Shown: positions 53,926 to 62,673 of the stretch, in pieces
Numbering within the stretch: the first letter of the stretch is position 1
Layout of the letters: the number at the start of each line of letters is the position of its first letter
Assembly: GCF_030816915.1 (NCBI RefSeq)
Contig: NZ_JAUSYN010000002.1
Location: 4,849,501 to 4,913,500, forward strand
Length of the DNA: 64,000 bases
Reading direction: 5' to 3'
Source: Streptomyces sp. B3I8
Lineage (GTDB): Bacteria > Actinomycetota > Actinomycetes > Streptomycetales > Streptomycetaceae
The notes under the pieces: model-generated
The model's database searches: none
Told to the model about the DNA's origin: nothing
Seen by the model: only the letters and a program-made list of their open reading frames with translations
Position numbers and translations under genes: made by a program

Positions 53926-56805
53926 TCAGACGTTCAGCAGGGCCTCCAGCGCCGCCCCCGTCGCCGGGTGGCGGGTCGTCAGGGTCGCCGCGCCCGACGG
54001 CGCCGGTGTGTCCGCCGATGGCCAGTTCTGCTCGCAGCCCAGCAGACGCGCCACCGCCTCGGTGGTCGCCCGGTGGGCCCGGAGCAGCGCGGCGCCGCCC
54101 GACGCGCGCGCGGCCCGCGCCGTCGGTTGCGTGACCGGTGCCGCCCGCCACGGCGGTATCCACGTGTCCAGCTCCGCCAGCCGCCCCGGGAAGATCCGGC
54201 CCGCCTCGCGGATCAGCAACGGCACCGGCCCGGCCCCGCCCGCCCGCAGCGACGTGATCAGCGTCGGCAGCCAGGGCAGCAGCACCGCGTCCGGCAGCCG
54301 CCCGAACGCGTTGGACACCGACTCCACCACGAAGTCCGCGAGCTGCGGCACCGGCTCCAGCGCGTGCAGGAACCCGCTCAGATAGCGCGGGTAGGACGGC
54401 ACCACCAGCGGGTTGCCCAGCAACTCGTCGCACCGCCGCCGCAGTTCCGCCCGCGACAGCCGGCCCAGGTGCACCTGCGCCGCCCACAGCAGCGCCACCT
54501 TCGCCGGTTCCTCCGGATGCGACTGGGCGACCGCCAGTTCGAGCTGGGTCCGGTCGCAGCCCAGCGACAGCGCGAGCCCCTCCATGCCGAAGAGGAAGCC
54601 CAGCGTCGCCGCCACCTGCTCCACCGTCGCCTCGTCGTCGGTGAACGCCATCGGCAGCAGCGTGCAGTAGTGCGCGTAACCGGTGCGGACGAAGGACTCC
54701 ACCCACTGCGGCAGCTCCGGCGCGCTGGTCCGGTAGTACGCCAGCAGCCGTCGTACCCGGCGCAGCACCTCGGGCGCGCCGTCGACGCTGCGCTCGGTCG
54801 CCAGGACCTCCAGCGCCCGCGTGCCCAGCTCGTCGGCGAGACGCCGGCTGCCCAGATACAGCACCGCGTCCTCGACCGCCCCCAGTACCGCCGCCGTCGT
54901 CGCCCGCGGCGCGTACGCCGTCCGCCGAAGCCGCTGCTCCAGGACCTGTTCGATGCTCACGCCCTCGTAGCCGAGCTCGATCAGTGACCGCTGGTGGGTG
55001 CCGAGCGCCAGGTCCCACGACTCCTGCAACGACCGCTCGCCCAGCGCCCGTTCGCCCATGATCGGCCGGGCGGCACCCTGCGGCAGCAGATACCGCAGCA
55101 TCCACAGCACGTCGGAGCAGCGCTCCAGCTCGGGCCGGCCGGCGATGTCCAGCAGCGCCCGCTGCACGCCCCGCTGCTGCAGCTTCATGCCGAGCGGTGC
55201 GAGCCGGTCGTGCACATCACGGGCGAGCGGCGGCAGGGCGTCGTAGCCGACCTGCCCGACCCGGTCGCCGCCCATCATGATCTCGACGAGCCGCCGCACG
55301 TCGCGCCGCCCCGGCACCCTGTCCTTCTCGATACACGTGACGGCCGCGTCCTGGAAGTCGTACGGCGTCGGCTTGGCCCGGTCGCGCATCCCGGCCAGCA
55401 GGATCGACGTCTCGAACACGGCGATGGCGTCCGCCGTGGAGGCGAGGTAGCCGTTGCGGCGCGCGGCCCGCACGATGTCCACCGACCAGCCGAGCAGCTC
55501 CGCCTCGTCCACGCCGTCCAGCACGGGCGGCCGGCGCAGGAAGCCGGACAGCCGGTCCGGCGCCGGCTCCGGCTCCGGTGCCCCGGTCGCGGGCGCCGGG
55601 GCGGCCGGCGCCCGCTTCGCGACCGCCTTCCTCTTCGTACCGGCCTGCCCGTCCAGCCGGTACGGCTTCACCTTCGTGCGCCTGACGTTCTTCGCCCACT
55701 CCGTCGCCGCGATCGACACCGAACCGGCGGCCAGCCCGAACTGCGCCTCGATCGCCGCGTGGCTGGACGGGATCAGGCCGTGCTGCCAGGTGCTCCCGCT
55801 GGGCGGCGTGATCTCGAAGGTGTCGGCGCCCCCGACTCCGAACTCCGCCACCCTGCTGGCCGCGTGGAACGCCCCGCACACGTACAGGCAGTCCGCCGGG
55901 TCCGTACCGGTCGTGGACAGATGCTCCCGCATCCGGGTCCACATGTACCGCTCGCGGTCCTCGTCCACCCGTACCCGCCCGGCGTCCCCGGGCGCCAGGC
56001 GCCGGAACAGGCTGCCGATCAGCAGCATCACCTGGCGGTAGGTGTCGTGGTCGGCAGCCGCGTCGCCGAGCGGGACCTCCACGTACTGGTGCCACCACTC
56101 CGACCAGTGCCGCACCCGGCCGTGCCGCAGCAGGTGCTCCTCCAACTCGGCGAACCGGGGCCGCAGATCACCGATCTCCACGCCGACCGCGTCACCGTGC
56201 AGCGCGGCCTCCTCCTCGGCCGAGGGCGTGTCCGGGTGTGCGGACCCCGTGGACCCGGCGGGGTCTTCGACCCGGGTCTCGTGCGACTGCCACTGGAAGA
56301 CGTGGTCCGAGGAACGGTCGACGAGGACCAGTTCGACGCCCGGCGTGTCCAGCGCGTACGCGATCGCCTGGTACTCCGCCGACGCCTCGGTGATCGGCGC
56401 GACCACCGACAGCGGCGCCCACTCGGCGGGCAGCCCCTTCACGTCGCTGGCGAACGCCTGCACCGCCACCGGGAGGCGGCAGTTGCGCAGCTCGGTCAGG
56501 AGCGGCGCCATGTCCTCGCACAGCTCCAGATACACCACCTTCGGCTGCTTCTCCCGCAGCCGCCGGGCCATCGCCAGCGCCGAGGCCGGCGAGTGGTGAC
56601 AGACCGGGAAGATCTCCAGCGGCTCGCGCACCGCCCGGTCCACGTCGTCGACGATGCCGAGCAGGATGCCCTCCAGCGCGCCCGGCCCGTCGGCGAACTC
56701 CGTGGCCGCCTCGTGAAGTTGCGAACGCAGCGCCTCGAACGGGCCGATCCCCGCCCCCGACGTCGCCCCTGCCCCCGTGGCGCGCACGGTCTCCGCCCCG
56801 CTCAC
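53926..56805 (-). CDS. DUF5682 protein with TraB/TIKI-like N-terminal motifs, YehM-like component of the MoxR-VWA operon
   Basis: A 959-aa protein, the last gene of the SWIM-VWA-MoxR-DUF5682 operon. I recognise DUF5682. Its first ~320 residues show, in order, FPVCHHSPAS (His70-His71), VVYLELCED (Glu94, Glu97), EYQAIAYALDTPGVELVLVDRS (Asp163-Arg164), DRERYMWTRMREHL and LYVCGAFHAAS (Gly311...His314). This motif order resembles the TraB/PrgY/TIKI family (GTxHxS, VxxELDxxR, LIDR, ERDxxM, GxxH). A Pro/Ala/Lys linker (~390-430) and a long helical C-terminus follow. The TraB relation is my inference. The GTG start overlaps the MoxR stop by 4 bp. Confidence 0.8.
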   Translation of the reverse strand: MSGAETVRATGAGATSGAGIGPFEALRSQLHEAATEFADGPGALEGILLGIVDDVDRAVREPLEIFPVCHHSPASALAMARRLREKQPKVVYLELCEDMAPLLTELRNCRLPVAVQAFASDVKGLPAEWAPLSVVAPITEASAEYQAIAYALDTPGVELVLVDRSSDHVFQWQSHETRVEDPAGSTGSAHPDTPSAEEEAALHGDAVGVEIGDLRPRFAELEEHLLRHGRVRHWSEWWHQYVEVPLGDAAADHDTYRQVMLLIGSLFRRLAPGDAGRVRVDEDRERYMWTRMREHLSTTGTDPADCLYVCGAFHAASRVAEFGVGGADTFEITPPSGSTWQHGLIPSSHAAIEAQFGLAAGSVSIAATEWAKNVRRTKVKPYRLDGQAGTKRKAVAKRAPAAPAPATGAPEPEPAPDRLSGFLRRPPVLDGVDEAELLGWSVDIVRAARRNGYLASTADAIAVFETSILLAGMRDRAKPTPYDFQDAAVTCIEKDRVPGRRDVRRLVEIMMGGDRVGQVGYDALPPLARDVHDRLAPLGMKLQQRGVQRALLDIAGRPELERCSDVLWMLRYLLPQGAARPIMGERALGERSLQESWDLALGTHQRSLIELGYEGVSIEQVLEQRLRRTAYAPRATTAAVLGAVEDAVLYLGSRRLADELGTRALEVLATERSVDGAPEVLRRVRRLLAYYRTSAPELPQWVESFVRTGYAHYCTLLPMAFTDDEATVEQVAATLGFLFGMEGLALSLGCDRTQLELAVAQSHPEEPAKVALLWAAQVHLGRLSRAELRRRCDELLGNPLVVPSYPRYLSGFLHALEPVPQLADFVVESVSNAFGRLPDAVLLPWLPTLITSLRAGGAGPVPLLIREAGRIFPGRLAELDTWIPPWRAAPVTQPTARAARASGGAALLRAHRATTEAVARLLGCEQNWPSADTPAPSGAATLTTRHPATGAALEALLNV

Positions 56806-57926
56806 GACAGGGTCGCGATCGCGTCGCGGCCGCCCTCGAGGAACTCGGGCCAGGAGCCACCCTCCTGCGTGCTGCGCGGCTCGACGACGCCGTGCAGGTA
56901 CTTGTTGAGGATGGCCAGGTCCTCCGGCGCCCGCCGGGCCAGCGACCCCACCAGCGAGGAGGCGAGCGTACGGGCGTTCAGCGCGCTCTCACCGAAGAAG
57001 TTGCTGTGCAGGATCGCGTCCTCCAGCACGCCGATCTGCTCGGCGGTGGACAGCGCCGACTCCAGCTTCTCGTCGTCGCTGCCCGCCGCGGCGGCCGAGG
57101 CACGCAGGTCGGCGAAGCTGCGCAGCAGCACATCGAGCAGCGTGGGCGGCACGTCCAGCTCTATGCGGTGCCGGCGCAGCAGCTCCTCGGTGCGGAAGCG
57201 GACGATCTCCGCCTCGCTCTTCTTGTTGGTCACCACCGGGATGCGGACGAAGTTGAAGCGGCGCTTGAGCGCGGACGACAGGTCGTTGACGCCCCGGTCG
57301 CGGCTGTTGGCGGTGGCGATGACGGAGAAGCCGGGCTTGGCGAAGACGATGTTGTCGCTGTCGTCGTCACTGCCCAGCTCCGGGACCGAGATGTACTTCT
57401 CGGACAGGATCGAGATGAGCGCGTCCTGGACGTCGCTGGTGGAGCGGGTGAGCTCCTCGAAGCGGCCGATCGCGCCGGTCTCCATGGCGGTCATGATCGG
57501 GGAAGGGATCATCGACTCCCGGGACTGCCCCTTGGCGATCACCATGGAGACGTTCCACGAGTACTTGATGTGGTCCTCCGTGGTGCCGGCCGTGCCCTGC
57601 ACCACCAGCGTGGAGTTGCGGGAGATCGCAGCCGACAGCAGTTCGGCCAGCCAGCTCTTTCCGGTACCGGGGTCGCCGATCAGCAGCAGACCGCGGTCGG
57701 AGGCCAGCGTCACGATGGACCGCTCGACGAAGCTGCGGTCGCCGAACCACTTCTGCGCCACCTCCCGGTCCAGGCCGTCGGAGCGCTCGGACCCCAGGAT
57801 GAACAGGCGCACCATCTTGGGCGACAGCCGCCAGGAGAACGGCTTGGGGCCGTCGTCGATCGACTCCAGCCAGTCCAGCTCCTCGGCGTACTTGATCTCG
57901 GCGGGGGCGCGCAGCAGGTCGGACAT
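56802..57926 (-). CDS. MoxR-family AAA+ ATPase, YehL type
   Basis: A 374-aa AAA+ ATPase. Walker A is GDPGTGKS (residues 84-91), Walker B/sensor region IGRFEELTRSTSDVQDALISILSEK, sensor 1 VIATANSRDRGVNDLSSALKRRFNFVRIP and a C-terminal lid. MoxR ATPases work with VWA proteins as chaperones that mature or remodel target complexes, and a VWA gene is directly upstream. Neighbours and sequence suggest the YehL subgroup. The N-terminal ~60 residues precede the core. The stop overlaps the DUF5682 start. Confidence 0.9.
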   Translation of the reverse strand: MSDLLRAPAEIKYAEELDWLESIDDGPKPFSWRLSPKMVRLFILGSERSDGLDREVAQKWFGDRSFVERSIVTLASDRGLLLIGDPGTGKSWLAELLSAAISRNSTLVVQGTAGTTEDHIKYSWNVSMVIAKGQSRESMIPSPIMTAMETGAIGRFEELTRSTSDVQDALISILSEKYISVPELGSDDDSDNIVFAKPGFSVIATANSRDRGVNDLSSALKRRFNFVRIPVVTNKKSEAEIVRFRTEELLRRHRIELDVPPTLLDVLLRSFADLRASAAAAGSDDEKLESALSTAEQIGVLEDAILHSNFFGESALNARTLASSLVGSLARRAPEDLAILNKYLHGVVEPRSTQEGGSWPEFLEGGRDAIATLS

Positions 57927-58014
57927 GATGAACCTCTCGGAGGAAGGTGGTGGGCAAGGACGAGCAAGTGGGTGGAGCGAGAAGGCGCGGTGCGCAAGCG
58001 GGGATCCGCGACGC

Positions 58015-59484
58015 TCAGGTCAGGAACGTCTTCAGCTCGTGCACGAGCTTGCGGATGTGACCGGAGAGCACCGGTGCGCCGAGGTCCTTGAACCGTTCCC
58101 GGAACCAGGGGTTGACGCTGCCGCGCCCCGAGCTGGTCACCGAGCCGACCGGGATGAACTTGGCCCCGGACCGGTGGATCGCGGCCATCGACTCGAACAG
58201 CGGCTCGGCTCGCCACTCGTAGAAGTCGGATATCCAGACGACGACGGTGTTGCGCGGCTCCGCGATCTTCGGTTGGGCCAGCGCCATCGCGACCGTGCCG
58301 TCCGTCCCGCCGCCGAGGTTGGTGCGCAGCAGGGTCTCGAAGGGGTCGTGCACCCAGGGCGTCAGGTCGAGCGCCTGGGTGTCGTACGCGATCAGGTGGA
58401 CGTCGACCTTGGGCAGTCCGGCGAAGATCGATGCCAGGATGGTGCAGTTCACCATGGAGTCGACCATCGAGCCCGACTGGTCCACCACCACGATCAGCCG
58501 CTGCGGCGTGGTCTTGCGGGCGGTGTGCCGGTAGTAGAGGCGGTCGACGTAGAGCCGCTCCTCCTCGGGGTCCCAGTTGGTGAGGTTCTTCCAGATGGTG
58601 CGGTCCAGGTCGAGGTTGCGGTAGACCCGCTTCGGCGGGACCGACCGGTCCAGGGCGCCGACGGTGGTCTTCTCCACCTGGGTCCGCAGCACCTCGGCGA
58701 CCTCGTCGACGAAGCGGCGGATCAGCGACTTGGCGTTGGCCAGGGCGACGCCGGACAGGTTGTTCTTGTCCCGCAGGAGCTGTTCGATCAGCGACATGCT
58801 CGGGGTGAGCCGAGAGGCCAGCGCCGGGTCGGCGAGCACCTCGCGCAGCCGCATCCGCTTGACGAGATCGGCCTCGACGGCGCCCAGCTCGGGGCCGATG
58901 GCCGGGATCAGCGTGCTCAGGTCCGGCGTCGGGGCGCCGAACCCGGTGCCGGTCGGGCTCACCCCGCCGGGGCCCGAGGCGCCGGGGCCCGCGCCGCCGC
59001 CCCGCAGTCCGCCGGGCTCGCAGCCCAGCGCGCGCTCCAGCCAGCCCGCGTCGGACTGCCAGCGCGCGAGCTGCTCGGCGGTGACCGCCCCGGAGCCGGT
59101 GGCGAAGACGTTGAGCAGCACCTTCGACACCAGCGTCGCGCGGCGCACCTCGGCGGCCCGGTCGCGCCCGTCGTCACCCTCGACGTCGACGTCGGGCACC
59201 ATCAACTGGTCGAACTCGTCGGCCAGTCGGGGATGGCGCTGCACGATCGAGTCGACGGACGCCCTGGGGTCGAGCAGCGCGGGCGGCAGGCCGATGTCCT
59301 TGACGACGGCGAGGCTCGACGACTCGAGGGTGGCCTGCTCCTCGGGGTCGAACAGCCGGGCGAGCAGCCGCCAGTAGAGCACCTGTCGGCGGTTGTCGTA
59401 GGGGTTGGCCTCGGGAGCCTTCGACGTGGTCGGCCCGGTGCGGGGCTCGGTCGGCCCGGTGAGGGGCCCGGTCGGGTCGGTCAT
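58015..59484 (-). CDS. VWA-domain protein partner of the MoxR ATPase (YehP-like)
   Basis: A 489-aa protein. The N-terminal helical region (~30-320) includes a Gly/Pro-rich linker (GGLRGGGAGPGASGPGGVSPTG). The C-terminal VWA domain begins at RLIVVVDQSGSMVDSMVN, a complete MIDAS DxSxS near residue 335, followed by NLGGGTDGTVA (MIDAS Thr) and VWISDFYEW (Asp). It is therefore predicted to bind Mg2+ and a protein partner. ATG 59484 overlaps the SWIM gene stop by 4 bp. The same frame stays open far upstream, but that part is antisense/shadow of the SWIM gene and is not included. Confidence 0.9.
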   Translation of the reverse strand: MTDPTGPLTGPTEPRTGPTTSKAPEANPYDNRRQVLYWRLLARLFDPEEQATLESSSLAVVKDIGLPPALLDPRASVDSIVQRHPRLADEFDQLMVPDVDVEGDDGRDRAAEVRRATLVSKVLLNVFATGSGAVTAEQLARWQSDAGWLERALGCEPGGLRGGGAGPGASGPGGVSPTGTGFGAPTPDLSTLIPAIGPELGAVEADLVKRMRLREVLADPALASRLTPSMSLIEQLLRDKNNLSGVALANAKSLIRRFVDEVAEVLRTQVEKTTVGALDRSVPPKRVYRNLDLDRTIWKNLTNWDPEEERLYVDRLYYRHTARKTTPQRLIVVVDQSGSMVDSMVNCTILASIFAGLPKVDVHLIAYDTQALDLTPWVHDPFETLLRTNLGGGTDGTVAMALAQPKIAEPRNTVVVWISDFYEWRAEPLFESMAAIHRSGAKFIPVGSVTSSGRGSVNPWFRERFKDLGAPVLSGHIRKLVHELKTFLT

Positions 59485-61415
59485 TTCCGCAGCAGCCTTC
59501 CCGCGCGCTCGCGCAGCACCGTGACCGCGTCCGTCGCCGCCTTCTCCGCCTTGAGTCCGGCCTTGTCGGTGGTGCCGCCCGCCCACGCCCCCGCGTGCAC
59601 GGCGACGGGCTTCTTCCGTACGGTCGTCTCGACGGCCAGCGGCTGCAGCCGGAAGCGCCCGGCGTCCCAGCGCAGCAGCCCGATGCACGCGTGCGACGCC
59701 GCCACGGCCTCCGGGGTGAGCGGCCCGGCGGCCGGCACGCGGTCGGTGTCGACGACGAGACGGTGACCGGCGACGGTGAACGTCAGGGTCCCGGTGTCGT
59801 CGTCCCGGTGGCTCTCGTAGCCCTCCAGGAAGACCGGTTCCGCGATCCGCGCGGGGTGCCGGTCCAGCGGCGCGGTCGCCGCGGTGGTGGCGGTGGGCAG
59901 GGCGACGCGGGCGGTGGCGAAGGCGTCGGCGGGCTCGCCGTTGCGGGCGTGCTCCTCGTCCCACACCAGATCGCCCTCGGCGGTGACCGGCATGTCGGTG
60001 ACGTCCATCGCGCGGCCCTCGCCGGCCGCCCCGAGCAGCGACAGGTGCGGGCGCAGCAACTGCCAGACGCCGGCCCCGACGACCGTGTCGGGCTTCGGCA
60101 CCGAGACCCCCGCCCGCACCAGGCGGGGCGACGAGCCGTCGGCGGGCTCCAGCACGGCGTGCACCTGGGCCTGCGCGGCCGTCGCGTGCTCGTGCAGGTC
60201 GATGCCGAGCGGCAGCAGCCGGCCGGTGACCGTACCGGCCGGGGCCGCGCCGGCGGCTCCGGGCACGGTCAGCAGCATCGCCCGCGACCACAGGTCGCCC
60301 CAGCGCCGCTCGGGCACCCGCTCCAGGGCGGAGCCCGGGCAGGAGGCGGCGAGCTCGGTGGCCAGACCGTCCAGCAGCGTCGCCAGACGGCGCAGCGACG
60401 GCTCCGGGAGCATCGCGGAGACGACGGGGGCGGCACCGGCGACCACCTCGTGGTCGAGGTTGCGCCAGCCCGTGCGGGCCAGGTCGCAGAGCCAGGAGCG
60501 GGCGGCGACCAGCAGGTTCGCCGGCTGCGGCGCGGCGGGCACCGGCTCCGGGTCCGCGTCGTGCGTGCGGCCGGTCAGCTCCTCGCCGCGGACCGTCAGC
60601 GCGTCGTGGACGGAGCCGAGGAGTGCCGTGCGGGCGGCGGCGAGGGCGGTGAAGTGGTCCTCTCCGGCGGCGCCGGCCGCGGCCTTCTCGGCCGCCTCGG
60701 TGGTCCGCGCGGCCAGCGGCGAGGCCGCCAGGGCCGCGGCGAAGACCTGAAGGTCGGCGGCCTGGGCCGGGGCCGGGCGCAGCAGCCCGCCGACGAGGGC
60801 GCGGTCGAGGGCGCCGACGGCGTCCAGCGCGTCGTCCAGGCCGGGGACGGGGGCGCCGAGCAGGGCGGACTCGGGGTCCTCGGGGCCGGCGCCGGCCGGG
60901 GGAGCGGGGGTCGTCGCCCTGGTGGGCGGGAACCAGTGCATCTCCGGGGACGGGGTGGTGGCGGGGGCCAGTTCGAGGTAGGCGAGGTGGCGCAGGAAGC
61001 GGCTGAAGACGGAGGCGGCGGCCTTGCTGCCGTCCGGCTGGGGGTGGGTGGCGGTCAGGGCGGCGGTGATGCCGGGTGCGGTCGGCTCCTCGCCGTCGTC
61101 GGCGGGGTCGAGGCGGAGGTAGCGGGCGACGCGGTCGGGGCCGTACTGCAGTACGGCCTCGGTGATCAGGGCCCTGATGTGGTTGCAGTAGCCGCCGCGG
61201 GCGCCGCCGCAGGGGCGGTTGTTGTTGGTGCTGCAGGCGTACGCGAAGGTGCCGGTGGCGACCGACGAGACGTAGACCCGTTCGATGTCCGAGCCGCTGG
61301 AGACGACGCCCTGCAGGCGGCCGTCGGCCAGTTCGACGAACGGGACCTTGGCGAGCTTGCGCGGCCGGGCGGGTGGCGTCACCCGGGCCGTGCTTGCCGT
61401 TTCCCACTCCGACAA
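59481..61415 (-). CDS. SWIM zinc-finger protein, first gene of the MoxR-VWA operon (YehQ-like)
   Basis: A 644-aa protein beginning MSEWETASTARVTPPARPRKLAKVPF. The SWIM-type zinc finger is AYACSTNNNRPCGGARGGYCNHIRALI (Cys61, Cys69, Cys77, His79), a fold implicated in binding nucleic acid or protein. The rest is helical and Ala-rich, with the late conserved segment RFRLQPLAVETTVRKKP. TTG 61415 was chosen because GGGAG lies 8-9 bp upstream and no conserved sequence precedes it, although the frame is open to 61904. It is translationally coupled to the VWA gene. Confidence 0.8.
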   Translation of the reverse strand: MSEWETASTARVTPPARPRKLAKVPFVELADGRLQGVVSSGSDIERVYVSSVATGTFAYACSTNNNRPCGGARGGYCNHIRALITEAVLQYGPDRVARYLRLDPADDGEEPTAPGITAALTATHPQPDGSKAAASVFSRFLRHLAYLELAPATTPSPEMHWFPPTRATTPAPPAGAGPEDPESALLGAPVPGLDDALDAVGALDRALVGGLLRPAPAQAADLQVFAAALAASPLAARTTEAAEKAAAGAAGEDHFTALAAARTALLGSVHDALTVRGEELTGRTHDADPEPVPAAPQPANLLVAARSWLCDLARTGWRNLDHEVVAGAAPVVSAMLPEPSLRRLATLLDGLATELAASCPGSALERVPERRWGDLWSRAMLLTVPGAAGAAPAGTVTGRLLPLGIDLHEHATAAQAQVHAVLEPADGSSPRLVRAGVSVPKPDTVVGAGVWQLLRPHLSLLGAAGEGRAMDVTDMPVTAEGDLVWDEEHARNGEPADAFATARVALPTATTAATAPLDRHPARIAEPVFLEGYESHRDDDTGTLTFTVAGHRLVVDTDRVPAAGPLTPEAVAASHACIGLLRWDAGRFRLQPLAVETTVRKKPVAVHAGAWAGGTTDKAGLKAEKAATDAVTVLRERAGRLLRK

Positions 61416-61965
61416 CGCGTCATCTCCCTCGATGTGGTGGCGGGGTCGCCGCCGGAGGAGGGCGTGTCCGGGCATGCCTGGAGAACCCCCCTCGCGGCGG
61501 AACCGCGGTACGGAAATGAAGCTAGCGGGGGGCACTGACAACGGGATTCGCGTGGGGTGGGGTGGTGTGGGGTGGGGATGCGGGTGGTGGGGGCGCGCGT
61601 GCGGGGAGTTCGCCCCGCCGCCCCTGCCCTTCCCGTCCCCCAGGGGCTCCGCCCCTTCGGCCCGCGGGAGGCGGAACGCTGCGGTAGGGGGGCGGCGCGG
61701 GAGAGCCCGGGTGGTGCGGTACGTCGGGCGGATACGGGCCCGTCGTGGTCTCCCGCGCAGTTCCCCGCGCCCCTGACGGAACGCGCCCACGGCAACCACA
61801 CCCGCCCCCGGAGCGCGGGGAACCGCGCGGGCAACCACATCCGGCCCGCACGTGAAGTACCGGGGGCGCCCCCCGAGGGCGCGGGGAACCGCGCGAGCGG
61901 CCACGGCGTGCCGACAGCCGGGGGACCAGGAAAAACAGGCAGGGCGCCCCCCGAAGGGGGGAGCC
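61416..61965. other. 550-bp intergenic region with dispersed repeats upstream of the SWIM operon
   Basis: No supported gene. It contains a copy of the G/C-rich element (61608-61645), three half-copies of the GTTCCCCGCG/CGCGGGGAAC sequence (about 61758, 61816, 61877) able to pair with one another, a run of GGTGGG units (61553-61590), and the terminator of the citB-type gene. The operon promoter must lie in the right-hand part nearest 61416-61550. Confidence 0.55.
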
Positions 61966-61967
61966 CT
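61941..61967 (-). terminator. Terminator of the CitA/CitB-type two-component operon
   Basis: An imperfect hairpin AGGGCgcCCCCC-gaa-GGGGGgaGCCCT overlapping the last codon and stop of the response-regulator gene. On the transcript strand it is followed by a T-rich stretch (complement of GGAAAAACAGG), as in intrinsic terminators. Confidence 0.7.
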
Positions 61968-62673
61968 ACCGTGTCCAGCGGTAGATGAGTTCCGGGCGGC
62001 CCACCTGGCCGTACAGCGGGCGGCGTGTGGCCGTGCCCGCGTCGACCAGGTGTTCCAGGTACCGCCGCGCGGTGATCCGCGAGATCCCCACCGTCTCCGC
62101 GAGCCCCGCCGCCGTGAGGCCCTCCGGCGCGGCCTCCCGCAACGTCCTGGTGACGCGCTCCAGCGTCGGACCGCTCAGCCCCTTCGGCAGCGCCGCCGGC
62201 CCCGGCGCGCGCAGCGCCGCCAGCGCGCGGTCCACCTCGTCCTGTCCGCTCGCCTCCCCCACCGTCGCGTGGAACTCCGCGTACCGCACCAGCCGGTCCC
62301 GCAGCGTCGCGAAGGTGAACGGTTTCAGCACATACTGGACCACCCCCAGCGACACTCCCTCCCGCACCACCGCCAGGTCCCGCGCGGAGGTCACCGCGAT
62401 CACGTCCGCGTGATGTCCCGCCCCCCGCAGCGAGCGGGCGAGCTGCAGCCCGTGCACGTCCGGCAGGTGGAGGTCGAGCAGGAGCAGATCCACCGGCATC
62501 CGTTCCAGCGCGCGCCGCGCCTCCGCACCGCTGTGCGCCTTGCCGACCGCGACGAAACCCGGCACCCGGCCGACGTACATCACGTGCGCGTCGGCGGCGA
62601 CGGGATCGTCCTCCACCACCAGTACGCGGATCAGCTCGCCCCCGCCGGCCCCGGACGCCTCCGCCCCCGTCAC
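61966..62673 (-). CDS. CitB/DcuR-type response regulator
   Basis: A 235-aa response regulator. The receiver domain has VVEDDPVAADAH and phospho-acceptor Asp67 in DLLLLDLHLPDVHG, with Lys in VLKPF. The C-terminal helix-turn-helix GLTAAGLAETVGISRITARRYLEHLVDAGTATRRPLYGQVGRPELIYRW is typical of the CitB/DpiA family that controls di- and tricarboxylate uptake. GTG 62673 overlaps the kinase stop by 4 bp. Target genes are not in the window. Confidence 0.92.
   Translation of the reverse strand: MTGAEASGAGGGELIRVLVVEDDPVAADAHVMYVGRVPGFVAVGKAHSGAEARRALERMPVDLLLLDLHLPDVHGLQLARSLRGAGHHADVIAVTSARDLAVVREGVSLGVVQYVLKPFTFATLRDRLVRYAEFHATVGEASGQDEVDRALAALRAPGPAALPKGLSGPTLERVTRTLREAAPEGLTAAGLAETVGISRITARRYLEHLVDAGTATRRPLYGQVGRPELIYRWTR

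Noticed and set aside
54994..59766. 1590-residue open frame on the + strand opposite DUF5682, MoxR and VWA genes
   Set aside because: Arg/Gly/Pro/Val-rich composition, spans three real genes and their overlaps, and contains no domain.
59485..61407. N-terminal extension of the VWA gene frame (to ~1130 residues)
   Set aside because: This part is the shifted reading of the SWIM gene and is Arg/Pro noise; the ATG at 59484, overlapping the SWIM stop, is the real start.
61416..61904. Coding extension of the SWIM protein (163 extra residues)
   Set aside because: The extension is Arg/Pro/Gly/His-rich, overlaps dispersed repeats and palindromes, and a TTG with a ribosome site starts right before the conserved sequence.
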